Source: an uncultured Lachnospiraceae bacterium (GTDB lineage Bacteria > Bacillota > Clostridia > Lachnospirales > Lachnospiraceae). From it: a DNA stretch of 64,000 nucleotides. Shown here piece by piece: positions 27,001 through 35,892 of this stretch; the stretch's first letter is position 1, and the number at the start of each line of letters is the position of its first letter. The stretch is from contig CAMNOU010000003.1 in NCBI GenBank assembly GCA_946546945.1, forward strand, positions 124,001-188,000, given 5' to 3'. Made by a program: the position numbers and the translations under genes. The notes below the pieces were generated by a model that saw only the letters and a program-made list of their open reading frames with translations, was not told the origin of the DNA and did not search any database.

Positions 27001-29165
27001 AATTCAGCCAGCAGTGTGAACATTCCTCCTGAGGAGCTGACTTTCCGGATCTCATCCGATGCCATCACGGCATAGCATTCTCCCTCCTCGCGGAGGCAGC
27101 TTCCGTCATATCCCACCTCAGGGCATACCTGCCGGCACTTTGTGCATCCGACACAGAGCTCTGCATTCACAACCGGATAGATAAATCCTTCCGAATTGTA
27201 CTGCATAGAGATCGCATTGACCGGGCAGGCATTATAACAGGCACCACAGCCTGTACAGCGATCTTCACTGACCGTTTTTATTGTTTTCTCTTCCATCATT
27301 TTGAAACTCCTTTGATCTATCAGTTTCTTCCATACCTCTTCATGATTGATTTTGTTTCCCTGAAAGGACAAACACATCCGGAATATGCCTGTCTGGCTGT
27401 CAGAGAGTTGTTTCATCAATTGTTCTTTTTCTTTGGCTTCAAGTCTTCCGTAACTGTTATATAATGCGCGCAGAAAACGCTCTATATGTTTTTTTACAGT
27501 CCTGAAAACCTCTTGTTTTTTTTCATAGCATGACTGCATGACTTCAATAGAAAGTCTTATGACTTCTATCCATGACATCGTTTTTTCAAGTTCTTTTTTT
27601 GATGTCATAATAGAATTCTCTCTGATTCTGCGCAGATACAGCGGGGCACTAACGTATAAAACTCTGCTTGCAGCCGGAAGAACTCTGATCTGAAACAGAT
27701 TATCTTCATGCGCAAAAAGTTCCGGGAAAAGCGGTTCTGTTTCCAGCAGGAACTCTCTTCTGAACATCTGCATTCCGACAGGCACTATAAAATCATAGGC
27801 TTTTCTTAACAATATGTATAATTCTTCTCCAGCATATACTTTCGGATAAGCTTCTTTCCTCTTATAACGGTTTTTAAACTCAGGAAAATCTTTTTCCAGT
27901 TTCTCTGAATCATAAAACGTCTGACCATCACAGCAGACGATATCTAAATCATTTTCAGAAAGTTTCCTGAACAGTATTTCATAAAAATGTTTGTCAAGGA
28001 GATCATCTGAATCCATAAAATGTATGTATTTTCCTCTTGCCAGATGAACTCCTTTGTTTCTTTCATACCCGGGACCATGGTTGGTATCTGTGTATAAAAA
28101 TACATTATTATATTTTACTGTATATTCTCTGATTATCTCTTTCGTAGAATCAGTTGATCCATCATCAAGGCACAGTATTTCCAGATCATTGAACGTCTGA
28201 AACAATATACTCTCAAGCGCATCTCCAATGTATTTTTCAACATTGTAGCAGGGAATGATCACAGATATAGCCGGTCCGTCATGTGATGCATCAGATACAG
28301 GAATCAGCTCATTTTTCAGCGGCGCTCTCAAATAGGCCGAAATCCACTCGGAAGCAAATGCTCCGTCCGGGTCTTTCCATGGTTTGTCTTGTGAAGAAAA
28401 ATGAATGATAGATGCATCTGCAAATAATTCATTTTTATTTTTGTAGGCCGCATGATATGTGGAATTAATCTGATCAATCGTCCACCTATGATAGTCGCGA
28501 TATAAAATTACCGGCATAAAGTTGAACCGAATTGGCAGTTCCGTAAACTTTCCGGCAAAAGCCAGGTTGTACACCTTCTGCTCCATGAGAGATGAATCAT
28601 TTATATTTCTCCCGGTTTCCTGCAATACAGAAACAACATTATCATCTCTCATCTTTTGAAGATTCATAATCATCACACCACAGTTGAAGTATTTTTCTAC
28701 TCCGTTCGCAATGTCATGCTGCAATCTGTTCCCGTCCGGCTCTACTGCAGCTGCAATATAACTGGATTCTGACAAATGGATTCCATATAAATCGGACAAA
28801 TCGTGTTTAACAATAATATCACTGTCAAGATACAGTACGCGATTGATATCTTTCAGCAAGTCAGGAATCCGCAATTTAAGCAATGCCGCAATAGATGCCG
28901 TACAGTTTTTTCTTTCCTCAAAAAGGCGATATCCTGCAAATCTGCCATTGGCATCTTCGCAAATAATAGTGATTGACAGATTATCTGATTCCAGCTTTTT
29001 TAAATACTGTCCCGATTTTTCTGACAGCCCGCCGGTTATCACAAACAAACGATAATAACTGCTTTCATGCATCGTATCCTTCATGGATTGGATCGCCGCC
29101 ATTGTGGGTACTATATAATTATCATCCGTAATCATACAGATATTAACGTATGAATGTTCCATCAT
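24060..29165 (-). CDS. Giant fusion: GT8 - GT2 - 2[4Fe-4S] ferredoxin - FrhB - two pyruvyl-transferase domains
   Basis: 1701 residues, intact frame. Domains in order: GT8 glycosyltransferase (about 5-275; DSD at 114-116, NCGVMIMN, KPWKDP); GT2 (about 299-560; LDDGSTD near 334, DSDD 385-388); ferredoxin with two CxxCxxCxxxC sets (Cys637/640/643/647 and 671/674/677/681); FrhB-like F420-hydrogenase beta domain (about 695-975; SSSGGMF, TGCPCQVSGL, LGDFWQVN); a degenerate pyruvyl-transferase-like domain (about 995-1270); a canonical polysaccharide pyruvyl transferase (about 1297-1620; GSDQVW 1382-1387, DSHHGT 1563-1568); and a coiled coil (about 1664-1700). No signal peptide, so cytoplasmic. It likely adds two or more sugars and a pyruvate ketal; the redox module's role is unknown. 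The neighbour at 33175-35862 carries three of these domains in another order. Confidence 0.9.
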   Translation of the reverse strand: MMEHSYVNICMITDDNYIVPTMAAIQSMKDTMHESSYYRLFVITGGLSEKSGQYLKKLESDNLSITIICEDANGRFAGYRLFEERKNCTASIAALLKLRIPDLLKDINRVLYLDSDIIVKHDLSDLYGIHLSESSYIAAAVEPDGNRLQHDIANGVEKYFNCGVMIMNLQKMRDDNVVSVLQETGRNINDSSLMEQKVYNLAFAGKFTELPIRFNFMPVILYRDYHRWTIDQINSTYHAAYKNKNELFADASIIHFSSQDKPWKDPDGAFASEWISAYLRAPLKNELIPVSDASHDGPAISVIIPCYNVEKYIGDALESILFQTFNDLEILCLDDGSTDSTKEIIREYTVKYNNVFLYTDTNHGPGYERNKGVHLARGKYIHFMDSDDLLDKHFYEILFRKLSENDLDIVCCDGQTFYDSEKLEKDFPEFKNRYKRKEAYPKVYAGEELYILLRKAYDFIVPVGMQMFRREFLLETEPLFPELFAHEDNLFQIRVLPAASRVLYVSAPLYLRRIRENSIMTSKKELEKTMSWIEVIRLSIEVMQSCYEKKQEVFRTVKKHIERFLRALYNSYGRLEAKEKEQLMKQLSDSQTGIFRMCLSFQGNKINHEEVWKKLIDQRSFKMMEEKTIKTVSEDRCTGCGACYNACPVNAISMQYNSEGFIYPVVNAELCVGCTKCRQVCPEVGYDGSCLREEGECYAVMASDEIRKVSSSGGMFTLLAEFVLNQGGAVCGAAYASDYRKVQHIIVESSEELNRLRSSKYVQSETGDCYSQIKQILEVGRKVLFTGCPCQVSGLYGFLEKDYDNLITADLVCHGSNSLKAYQLYLKEIAKGREISRVDFREKENYGWRSNVNIYFADGTNYIEHPDKKKSSWYIGFLQGIMNRLCCSTCHYAAKKRTGDFTLGDFWQVNRYNPEFNDGMGTSVVICNSLKSKSVFDSLKPSMKLCEAAPLDFAAAHNGQLRQPKKMSGGRKYFFQHLDKDGYHKALWYGQKKRYDFGVIENWQNHGHRGLLAGFSLAAVADDCGILPIVISSISGNIEKGNAAADIEFMKRFFNVSKQRKPENMPEINHFCDQMLLGPGNKETIPLYFVNDSKRIACWPENILEPLLVCDQRHLDSLVQKSDMHPEKPYVAALLDKWTEQAGMQLDRLGQKLGCQLVVYAENNSDSSSKVKSLADISTEDIAALVKGSRFCVTDRYDMVCLTLRFHRPFAAIASGSDEDKIMDLLKRMGLENCMTATEGKEAVKFEEVSDIDYSRIDDILSGEQKRAHEWLEHTWRNNKQTKEDALKNHSINDKKPYDVGITGYWWSSNYGSVVTYYALYRLVEQMGLKPILLDRPEKEKHGDGLDVFSRIFMETHCRTTNSLGWNELENYNSIADTFMIGSDQVWGPGAVKSYKYFFFLDFIKRAKKKIAYAASFGEHFNVSDEIMKNARKCISEFDLISVREKSAVGICQEKFGRDATWVLDPAFLLDVSEYDKIAAASKREVEHENYLVTYILEPSEEKKKIILEASRRLGLPMVNILHGKAHSFKKNHAVMNLPDTVRDVGEEDWLYYIKHAKYMITDSHHGTVMAVVYNKQFICCSNKPWGRTRFRSILGLLGLMDRWKVTLEDIEKERTFEHAIDYSKVNAVLNSERKRCLRYLTEALGCDYDSVFGEQMVKSEDPGVHRQIASLQGELEDLKQSLDQILKNQKECLELLRRLS

Positions 29166-29190
29166 TACCGTCCTTTTTTTAATAAGCTTT

Positions 29191-32100
29191 TTATTCCATA
29201 GGAATTCTCGTCAGCGGAATCTCTCTGTACGGAGATTCTGAATAATATTTGTCATATAATTCTGACAAATATCCCATCTCATATTTCCACGGCTTTTCAT
29301 GACTGCCCAGATGAAGGATTACCGCATTCCTGTATGCTTCAATACGCTCTGACGGAAGCTGCTCGTCATAAAAAACAGATAGTTTCATATAATCCCACCA
29401 GTCATAGAACTTGTTCAGGAAATTATACCTGGGAGAAACGAATTTAACTTTTTCTCCGAGAACCACGTTCAATGTATCCTGATCCATAAAATGATTCTTG
29501 CCGTGAAGTCTGTAATCGACCAGCTTTTCTGTCATATTATCCTTTCTCATCTTTGACAGATTCATCAGCATCATCCCGGAATTAAAATAGTAGGTATGAG
29601 GATAGTTCAGGTTCTTAAGATGTTTTGGATTCCGTTCAGAAATAATATCCTTCACGGCCGCAACATAATAGCCATCAATATCCGTATTGTATACATCAAG
29701 CAAATCATCCTGAATCAGAATATCTCCATCCAGATATAAAACTTTTCCAACATACGGAAGCAGCTGCGGAATCCTCAGCTTGATAATTGCCGCAGTAGAC
29801 ACATGGAGGTCTCCATCCCCCTTGGTGTACCCACTGAATCTGGGATCTTCCTGGACATCCATAAGATCAATCTGGAAGTCATCGGATGATAATTGCATTA
29901 ATCTTGCTTTGCCATCCTCATCAATTCCGGAAGACATCACGTGAATCTTATATACCGTGTCATAATTCTTATTTAATTTGAGAGATGTCAGTGCGACACT
30001 GGTAGGCATACAGTAATTCTGATCTGAAATAAATGCCAGATGAACGATCCTGTTATCCTGTTTCACAGGTTTGTTTCTCCCGGTATTTGTTCTCCTTTTC
30101 CCATTTGCGGCATAAAAAGATGAAAGGAAGAAATCCAGTTTATCCCTATATTCATCCTCGATGTTTTTCTTGTCTTTTTTCAGCCCGGCTACCTCTCTTT
30201 GAAGTTTTTCAATCTCACCCTTATATTTACGAATCCGATAGACAGAAGGGAACATTTCCGGTTCTTCCAGGACCATTTTAAGTTCCTCTTTTTCCTGCTT
30301 CGTAAACAGATACCAGGCAACTTCTCCCGCTTCATCAGCCTCTTTCAGTTCCTTATGGAAGGCTGTCAGGTACTCAAGTTTAAACTCCGGCGCCAGTCTG
30401 TTATATGTAAAGAGATAATTCAGGAACCGCTTTGTGTTATACTGGTAGATATACTTTTTCTCCAGCTCCGGATATTCCTTCAGTCTGTTGCGGATGAGCG
30501 CATATTCTTCATTCATGCAGTATACTTTTGCTTTGCTTGCAACAGAGGAATTCGGATTGTCCCTGCGATTATAGTAATAAGGGAAGTTGTGTACCATGAT
30601 TCTTGAAGCAAAAACCAATGTCTGGAACCAGAATCCATTATCCTGGAAAGACGCACCCGGTGTTTCGTTATGCCGGATATGATTTCTTTCCAGAAAATCT
30701 CTTTTATAAATACCGCTCCAGGTATTCATCATGTAACGGAAAACATCGCTGTCAACTGCCGGATTTTTTACGATTTCATAATTACTCTGTTCCTTCGCAA
30801 CCATATGATAGGAAACGATCTGATTTCCCCGCTCATCATGTGTAAATCTGTAAAAATCACCCTTCACATAATCAAGCTCATTTTCAATAGCGATCTGATA
30901 AAGTTCTTCATACATGCGGACATCCACATAGTCATCCGGTTCAAGGATCGCTATATACTCACCGCGCGCACGGTCAAGTCCCTGGTTCATTGCATGACCA
31001 TAACCGCCATTCGGCCCTGTGATCACAACGATTCTGCTGTCCATTTTTTCATATTCCCGGATAATATCCAGACAACTGTCGGTTGACCCGTCATCGACAC
31101 AGATAATCTCGATATTATGCATCGTCTGATAGACGGCACTGTCCAGGCAAAGACGGAGATACTGCTCAACATTATAAATCGGGATAATAACAGATACTTT
31201 CGGATTCCCCGATATATTGTTTGCAGCCGAACCGCTCTCCATGATTTCACGCATTTCAACATACTGATCGTGATTATAAAAATCCTCCTCAGATGCATTG
31301 CAAATATCCATATCAGCAAAATACCGCTGTTTCAGCTGCTGTTTTACCAATTCGCCGAAATGGCCGCCGAAGTTATGCATATTCCAGAGTGAAAAATCCA
31401 GGCCCCAATTGATAAAGCTCTTTTTGTATTCATCATAAATACCATTGTCTGACAGGAAGTTCTTCACTCCCATCAAAGCCTTGTAGTAATTTGATGTCAT
31501 ATATTCGATATCTTCGGAAAGATATCTGGGATGGCCAACCCTCTGATGTACCAGAATATCCTCTAAGGTAATAAACCGCTGCGATTGTGTAAATGCAGAA
31601 AAGGTAAACACCATATCATTACTGGAGGAAACACTCTGGAAGCGAATTCCTTTCTCACGGATCAGCGATGTCTTAAAGATTTTGTCCCAGGGAGTACAGC
31701 TGGACATATTAAATAATTTTCCGGATACATCCTGTGCGGAAAAAGGCCTCTGCTCCGGCATCTCCCATGTACGCATCGTCCATGGGCATTCTCTGAAATC
31801 ACCGGAATTATGATCATATTGATTACAGCGGAACAGACAGATATCAGCATCTGCCTCTTTTGCTGCCAGATATGCCTTCTCTAACATGTCAGGGGCCGCA
31901 AAATCATCTGCATCCAGGAATGCCAGATATTCTCCTGATGCGGCATCAAGTCCCATGTTTCTTGCATCGCCGGCATTAGAGTGTTCTTTTGTTATCACAT
32001 GTACACGTTCATCACGCTTCTCATACTCGTGCAGGATTTCCAGAGAGTTATCTGCCGATCCGTCATCCACACACAATATCTCGATATTATAAAGTGTCTG

Positions 32101-33147
32101 GTTGATAAGACTGTCCATACTCTGATGTAAATAATCTCCCGCCTGATATACAGGCATGATTACAGAAACTTTTGCGCTGCCATCCATGATTGTTTTCATT
32201 CTGTTGTACTCCTTTTTGTTGTAATAATAAGTGTATTCATTTCCAGTAATGTCTAAACTGTCAAAGAATTCTTCACGGCATTTCTGCTTCAGCTTTTCTG
32301 CTGCTTCCGGTTCTAAAGTGTCTATGTGCCACAAGATCAGATTTAATGCCCAATTCACAAAACTCTGCTTATATGTCTCATAAATGCCGTCATCTGTCAG
32401 TTTATCTTTCAATGCTTTTAGGGCAAGATAACAGTTATCCCAGGATTTTTCCCGGGTCATGGACAGAGATTTTTTCATATTTATTCTGTGATGGGCTAAT
32501 ACAGGATTGATCACGAAAATCCGGTCTGCCTTTGTATACAGATAATAAACAAACAGCATGTCGTTCGTGCTGCGTATCTCCTGAAAAGTCATCTCGTTTC
32601 GGGAAACAAAATCTCTTCTGTAAAGCTTGTCCCAGGCCCATCCGCAGCCGATATTGAAGATCCTGTCCGGGATATCTGATGCACAAAACGGATTGTTCTT
32701 TAACATCCAGGGCATAATGCTCCAGTCACACGCCGAAAACGCTTCCTTCTGATGATCATATTGATCACAGCGGAACACTACGATATCCGCTTTCTGTTCC
32801 TCTACGGCTGTGTACGCCAGGCGGAGCATATCTCTGTCAAAGAAATCATCCGCATCAAGTACGGAAAGATATTCTCCTCTTGCAGCTTGCATGCCCTTAT
32901 TTCTGGCAGCTCCGGCGCCGGCATGTTCTTGTTCAATCACTATGATTCGGTTATCCTGTTCCTGATATTGTTTCAGGATTTCCAGAGAACGATCTGTAGA
33001 AGCATCATCAACACAAATCACTTCCATCTCTTTCAACGTCTGATTTAAGATACTGTCCAGACACTGAGGAAGAAACAGCTCTGCATTATATACAGCTACT
33101 ACTACTGATATTTTTGGCCTTAAATTGCTTATTTCTATATCACTCAT
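29191..33147 (-). CDS. Four-domain glycosyltransferase: GT2 - GT2 - GT2 - GT8
   Basis: 1318 residues from ATG 33147 (AGGG about 7 bases upstream; the TTG 15 bases further out overlaps that site). Three GT2 domains start near residues 11, 326 and 650, each with PKVSVIxPVYN-type strand 1, a CVDDGS or CVDDAS motif and LDADDF (first two) or LEPDDY (third). A coiled-coil linker (about 970-1005) leads to a GT8 domain (about 1032-1318; DGD at 1140-1142, FNSGMMLMNL, LGSHEKPWKYE). It is cytoplasmic and probably builds several linkages of a repeat unit in one chain. GT2 domains 1 and 2 share long matching stretches (RCDQYDH/RCNQYDH, WDKLY/WDKIF), so one arose by internal duplication. It lies 25 bases before the next fusion. 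Confidence 0.9.
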   Translation of the reverse strand: MSDIEISNLRPKISVVVAVYNAELFLPQCLDSILNQTLKEMEVICVDDASTDRSLEILKQYQEQDNRIIVIEQEHAGAGAARNKGMQAARGEYLSVLDADDFFDRDMLRLAYTAVEEQKADIVVFRCDQYDHQKEAFSACDWSIMPWMLKNNPFCASDIPDRIFNIGCGWAWDKLYRRDFVSRNEMTFQEIRSTNDMLFVYYLYTKADRIFVINPVLAHHRINMKKSLSMTREKSWDNCYLALKALKDKLTDDGIYETYKQSFVNWALNLILWHIDTLEPEAAEKLKQKCREEFFDSLDITGNEYTYYYNKKEYNRMKTIMDGSAKVSVIMPVYQAGDYLHQSMDSLINQTLYNIEILCVDDGSADNSLEILHEYEKRDERVHVITKEHSNAGDARNMGLDAASGEYLAFLDADDFAAPDMLEKAYLAAKEADADICLFRCNQYDHNSGDFRECPWTMRTWEMPEQRPFSAQDVSGKLFNMSSCTPWDKIFKTSLIREKGIRFQSVSSSNDMVFTFSAFTQSQRFITLEDILVHQRVGHPRYLSEDIEYMTSNYYKALMGVKNFLSDNGIYDEYKKSFINWGLDFSLWNMHNFGGHFGELVKQQLKQRYFADMDICNASEEDFYNHDQYVEMREIMESGSAANNISGNPKVSVIIPIYNVEQYLRLCLDSAVYQTMHNIEIICVDDGSTDSCLDIIREYEKMDSRIVVITGPNGGYGHAMNQGLDRARGEYIAILEPDDYVDVRMYEELYQIAIENELDYVKGDFYRFTHDERGNQIVSYHMVAKEQSNYEIVKNPAVDSDVFRYMMNTWSGIYKRDFLERNHIRHNETPGASFQDNGFWFQTLVFASRIMVHNFPYYYNRRDNPNSSVASKAKVYCMNEEYALIRNRLKEYPELEKKYIYQYNTKRFLNYLFTYNRLAPEFKLEYLTAFHKELKEADEAGEVAWYLFTKQEKEELKMVLEEPEMFPSVYRIRKYKGEIEKLQREVAGLKKDKKNIEDEYRDKLDFFLSSFYAANGKRRTNTGRNKPVKQDNRIVHLAFISDQNYCMPTSVALTSLKLNKNYDTVYKIHVMSSGIDEDGKARLMQLSSDDFQIDLMDVQEDPRFSGYTKGDGDLHVSTAAIIKLRIPQLLPYVGKVLYLDGDILIQDDLLDVYNTDIDGYYVAAVKDIISERNPKHLKNLNYPHTYYFNSGMMLMNLSKMRKDNMTEKLVDYRLHGKNHFMDQDTLNVVLGEKVKFVSPRYNFLNKFYDWWDYMKLSVFYDEQLPSERIEAYRNAVILHLGSHEKPWKYEMGYLSELYDKYYSESPYREIPLTRIPME

Positions 33148-33174
33148 ACCTATACCCTGCAAATATGGCGCTGC

Positions 33175-35862
33175 TTAAATTGATTCCGAAATGTTAATAT
33201 ATGCAATCATGAGGAAATTGTTCGGTCCGCTTACCTGTGCTGCTCCAAACATGAACTCATCATAAAAACCGGCATTTGGTTCAAATACATCTGAGAACTC
33301 AATCCATGTCTGTCCGTCATTTCTTCCTCTGATTTCCTCGGTATGGATGACCTGATTTGTCTTCCCGCCGCTGTCAATCAGATGGAAATTCAAGATATCC
33401 GCATTTGATTTAATTCGGAATTTGGCCGACAGCTTATACTTCTGCCCCCTTTTCAGCATGCAGCTCATGGAAAGTCTGGCATAATGTCCGTTTTCTTTCC
33501 ACTTATTGCTCTTGACAATCAATGTCGGACATCCTTCTATCATATGCTCTTCCCAGATGCTGTTTTCTGCTTTGAACCGAAGCATCGTCCGGTCGAAGCG
33601 AAGCGGGGTATTACTGTTCCTGTAGGCTTTCCGGAATTTCCCATGGTTGGGCTTCAGCGCATAGTTCACAGCCTCTCCGAAAGGCATGGTCAGGATGGCA
33701 TCATAAAACTCATCCCGCTGAGGAGAGCAGAAGTTATGGCCTCCATTTCTGGAATACCCATTTCCTCCCATCCAGGAAAGAGGAACCTTTTTCTTCACCC
33801 GGCTCTTTTCTTCCGGAATAGCTTCAAAAAACAATCTTCCCTTTGTGTTATTCGCAAGGACTAACGAGACTCCTTTGAATGTATCCAGTGAAGGATCCAG
33901 TTTGCTGATTCCCCAGAAATCACCGATTGTCAGATCCCCGACACGCGGGAAAGCCTGATATCTGCACTTTTCACAGTGAGGAGCGCACATTGTATGATTA
34001 TGATAAACGCGCTGATAATCATCCTCTCTGGCACCATTATGGATCATCTCTTCTCCATCTTCCATCTCCGCCCGGATGTGGAAGGCATCCCATTTGACTT
34101 CATCCGACTTATAACGGAACTGATAGGACTTCACTTCATAACCAAATGTATAATCCAGATATTTCTTGAAGAACATCGTCGACGGAGCGTTCCCGCACAG
34201 TAAGTCTACAGCGATCAGATTGTCATATTCTTTTGCCAGATAGGCCCGAAGTCCGGTCACCTGGCATGGTGTCCCGGAAAAAAGAACATATCTTCCGGCA
34301 TCCAGATACTCTTTCACTTTTTTCAGACAAGTGCCAATATAACTCTGGAGATATTTGGATTTCTGAAGCTTCCATAAATCCGCTTCTTTCTCTATGATGA
34401 TGTGCTCAACCGTTAAGTCATCTTTCCACGCAGCACCAACGACAACGCCATTCTTTGAAAAAATCTCACTGGCCAAAGCAGTAAATACTCCGCCGCTGGA
34501 ACTCTTTCGAAGCACTTCATCATCGGAAGATACAAATTCATAACAGGCAGCATTCGTTGTGTTTTGGTTTTCCGGGAGAGAAATCCCCGGACACACCTTT
34601 GCACATTTCCCGCATTCGATACATTTTTCACTGTCTAAAGAAGATCTGTAATATCCCCATTCATCCATCTTCAGTGAAAGTGCGTCAACCGGACATGCTG
34701 CCACACATGCGCCGCATCCGCTGCACATCGTCTTTCTCAGCTGGCTTGTTACCGCTTTCGAATGCAGCGGATACAGTTTTTCCATCAGCCAGCAATAACT
34801 GCGGTCTCTTTCCGGAGCTATTTTTTGCTCCACGATTTCATAATCTATATAATCCGTATCTTCTCCGAGGCCGAGATATTTCTGTCCGATTTGAAGCGGC
34901 TCCGTCACCATGCTGTTGCCAAGACCGATCGGATCCAGAAGGCTCGAGAACCTGCCCCCTCCCCGTTTATTGTTTCTGAGTACAATAAACGGTCGGTGAA
35001 AGATGATGGAGAAGCACGCGCCGTGGAAGGAATCCGTCAGCACGAAGTCTGCCTTCTGATAACATGCCATCCACATATTTACGGGAGGATCCTGTAAAAC
35101 GATCAGATCAGGGTGTTCTATCCCAAGGAGTTTCAGTTTCTCCTGTTTATCTGCGGCTTCATCAAAGGCAATCACCATCTTCTTCCCTGAAACTTCCAGT
35201 ATCTTCAGCAGGCTCTGCCCGATCTCTTTGTTCGGATCCAGAATATAAGCAAAGATATAATCCTTAAAGGGAATCGGGTCAATCTCCTCGATCAGCCCTT
35301 CATAAGCAGATACCGGACACAAAAATACAGGATCCATCACCTGTACTGCTTCCAGCTGAAATTCCTTTTCCAGGATTCTTTTTGAAAAATCATCCCGCAC
35401 CGAAAGTCCCGAAAAATGCATCAGGTTCTTTTTGATTTTGGGCTTCTCAGATGCCGGACCATTGTATGGTTCCTTCCCGAAGGAAGTTCCATACGCGATT
35501 TTTACGGAATCGCTTTCCGCAAAGTCCAGAAAATACGACTGTTTATAAGGTTTGCTCAATCCGTAGTTCCACATCTGATCAGAACCCAGCAGAAACCCTT
35601 TGCACAGACTGTTCAGTTTCTGCATATCCGTCAGTCTGTAACGCGGTGTGATCTCATAATGATTCATCGCAAATCTTCTCGGATGCGATTCCGGCAGACT
35701 CTCTATTTTTAAGGAATCTTTGTTCAGGGGGTTTTCTATCATCACAGTAGAATACCCCATATCTTCCACCACTGTCCGCAGTGCGAAATAAGTGCTTATG
35801 CTGCCGTAATTCCGGCCATACCATAACCCGAATATGCCAATATCGTATTTTTGTTTGTCCAT
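33175..35862 (-). CDS. Polysaccharide pyruvyl transferase - ferredoxin - FrhB fusion with C-terminal beta-sandwich
   Basis: 895 residues. Pyruvyl-transferase domain (about 4-330; YGRNYGSISTYFALR, GSDQMW near 93-98, DSFHGACF near 277); ferredoxin with Cys380/383/386/390 and Cys414/417/420/424; FrhB-like domain (about 440-735; SSSGGVFTAL, SGTPCQVTGL, IGDFWGISKLD); and a C-terminal module (about 765-895; SCMLKRGQKYKLSAKFRIK) resembling a CBM4/galactose-binding sandwich. The family puts pyruvate from phosphoenolpyruvate onto sugar hydroxyls; the redox module is of unknown purpose. The first Cys of GCPCQ in the giant fusion is Thr here (GTPCQ), so the two FrhB domains may differ in activity. The sandwich may hold the acceptor glycan. 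Same operon direction as both neighbours. Confidence 0.88.
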   Translation of the reverse strand: MDKQKYDIGIFGLWYGRNYGSISTYFALRTVVEDMGYSTVMIENPLNKDSLKIESLPESHPRRFAMNHYEITPRYRLTDMQKLNSLCKGFLLGSDQMWNYGLSKPYKQSYFLDFAESDSVKIAYGTSFGKEPYNGPASEKPKIKKNLMHFSGLSVRDDFSKRILEKEFQLEAVQVMDPVFLCPVSAYEGLIEEIDPIPFKDYIFAYILDPNKEIGQSLLKILEVSGKKMVIAFDEAADKQEKLKLLGIEHPDLIVLQDPPVNMWMACYQKADFVLTDSFHGACFSIIFHRPFIVLRNNKRGGGRFSSLLDPIGLGNSMVTEPLQIGQKYLGLGEDTDYIDYEIVEQKIAPERDRSYCWLMEKLYPLHSKAVTSQLRKTMCSGCGACVAACPVDALSLKMDEWGYYRSSLDSEKCIECGKCAKVCPGISLPENQNTTNAACYEFVSSDDEVLRKSSSGGVFTALASEIFSKNGVVVGAAWKDDLTVEHIIIEKEADLWKLQKSKYLQSYIGTCLKKVKEYLDAGRYVLFSGTPCQVTGLRAYLAKEYDNLIAVDLLCGNAPSTMFFKKYLDYTFGYEVKSYQFRYKSDEVKWDAFHIRAEMEDGEEMIHNGAREDDYQRVYHNHTMCAPHCEKCRYQAFPRVGDLTIGDFWGISKLDPSLDTFKGVSLVLANNTKGRLFFEAIPEEKSRVKKKVPLSWMGGNGYSRNGGHNFCSPQRDEFYDAILTMPFGEAVNYALKPNHGKFRKAYRNSNTPLRFDRTMLRFKAENSIWEEHMIEGCPTLIVKSNKWKENGHYARLSMSCMLKRGQKYKLSAKFRIKSNADILNFHLIDSGGKTNQVIHTEEIRGRNDGQTWIEFSDVFEPNAGFYDEFMFGAAQVSGPNNFLMIAYINISESI

Positions 35863-35892
35863 GTTTCTATACTCCTTTCCAGACCAGCCCGC

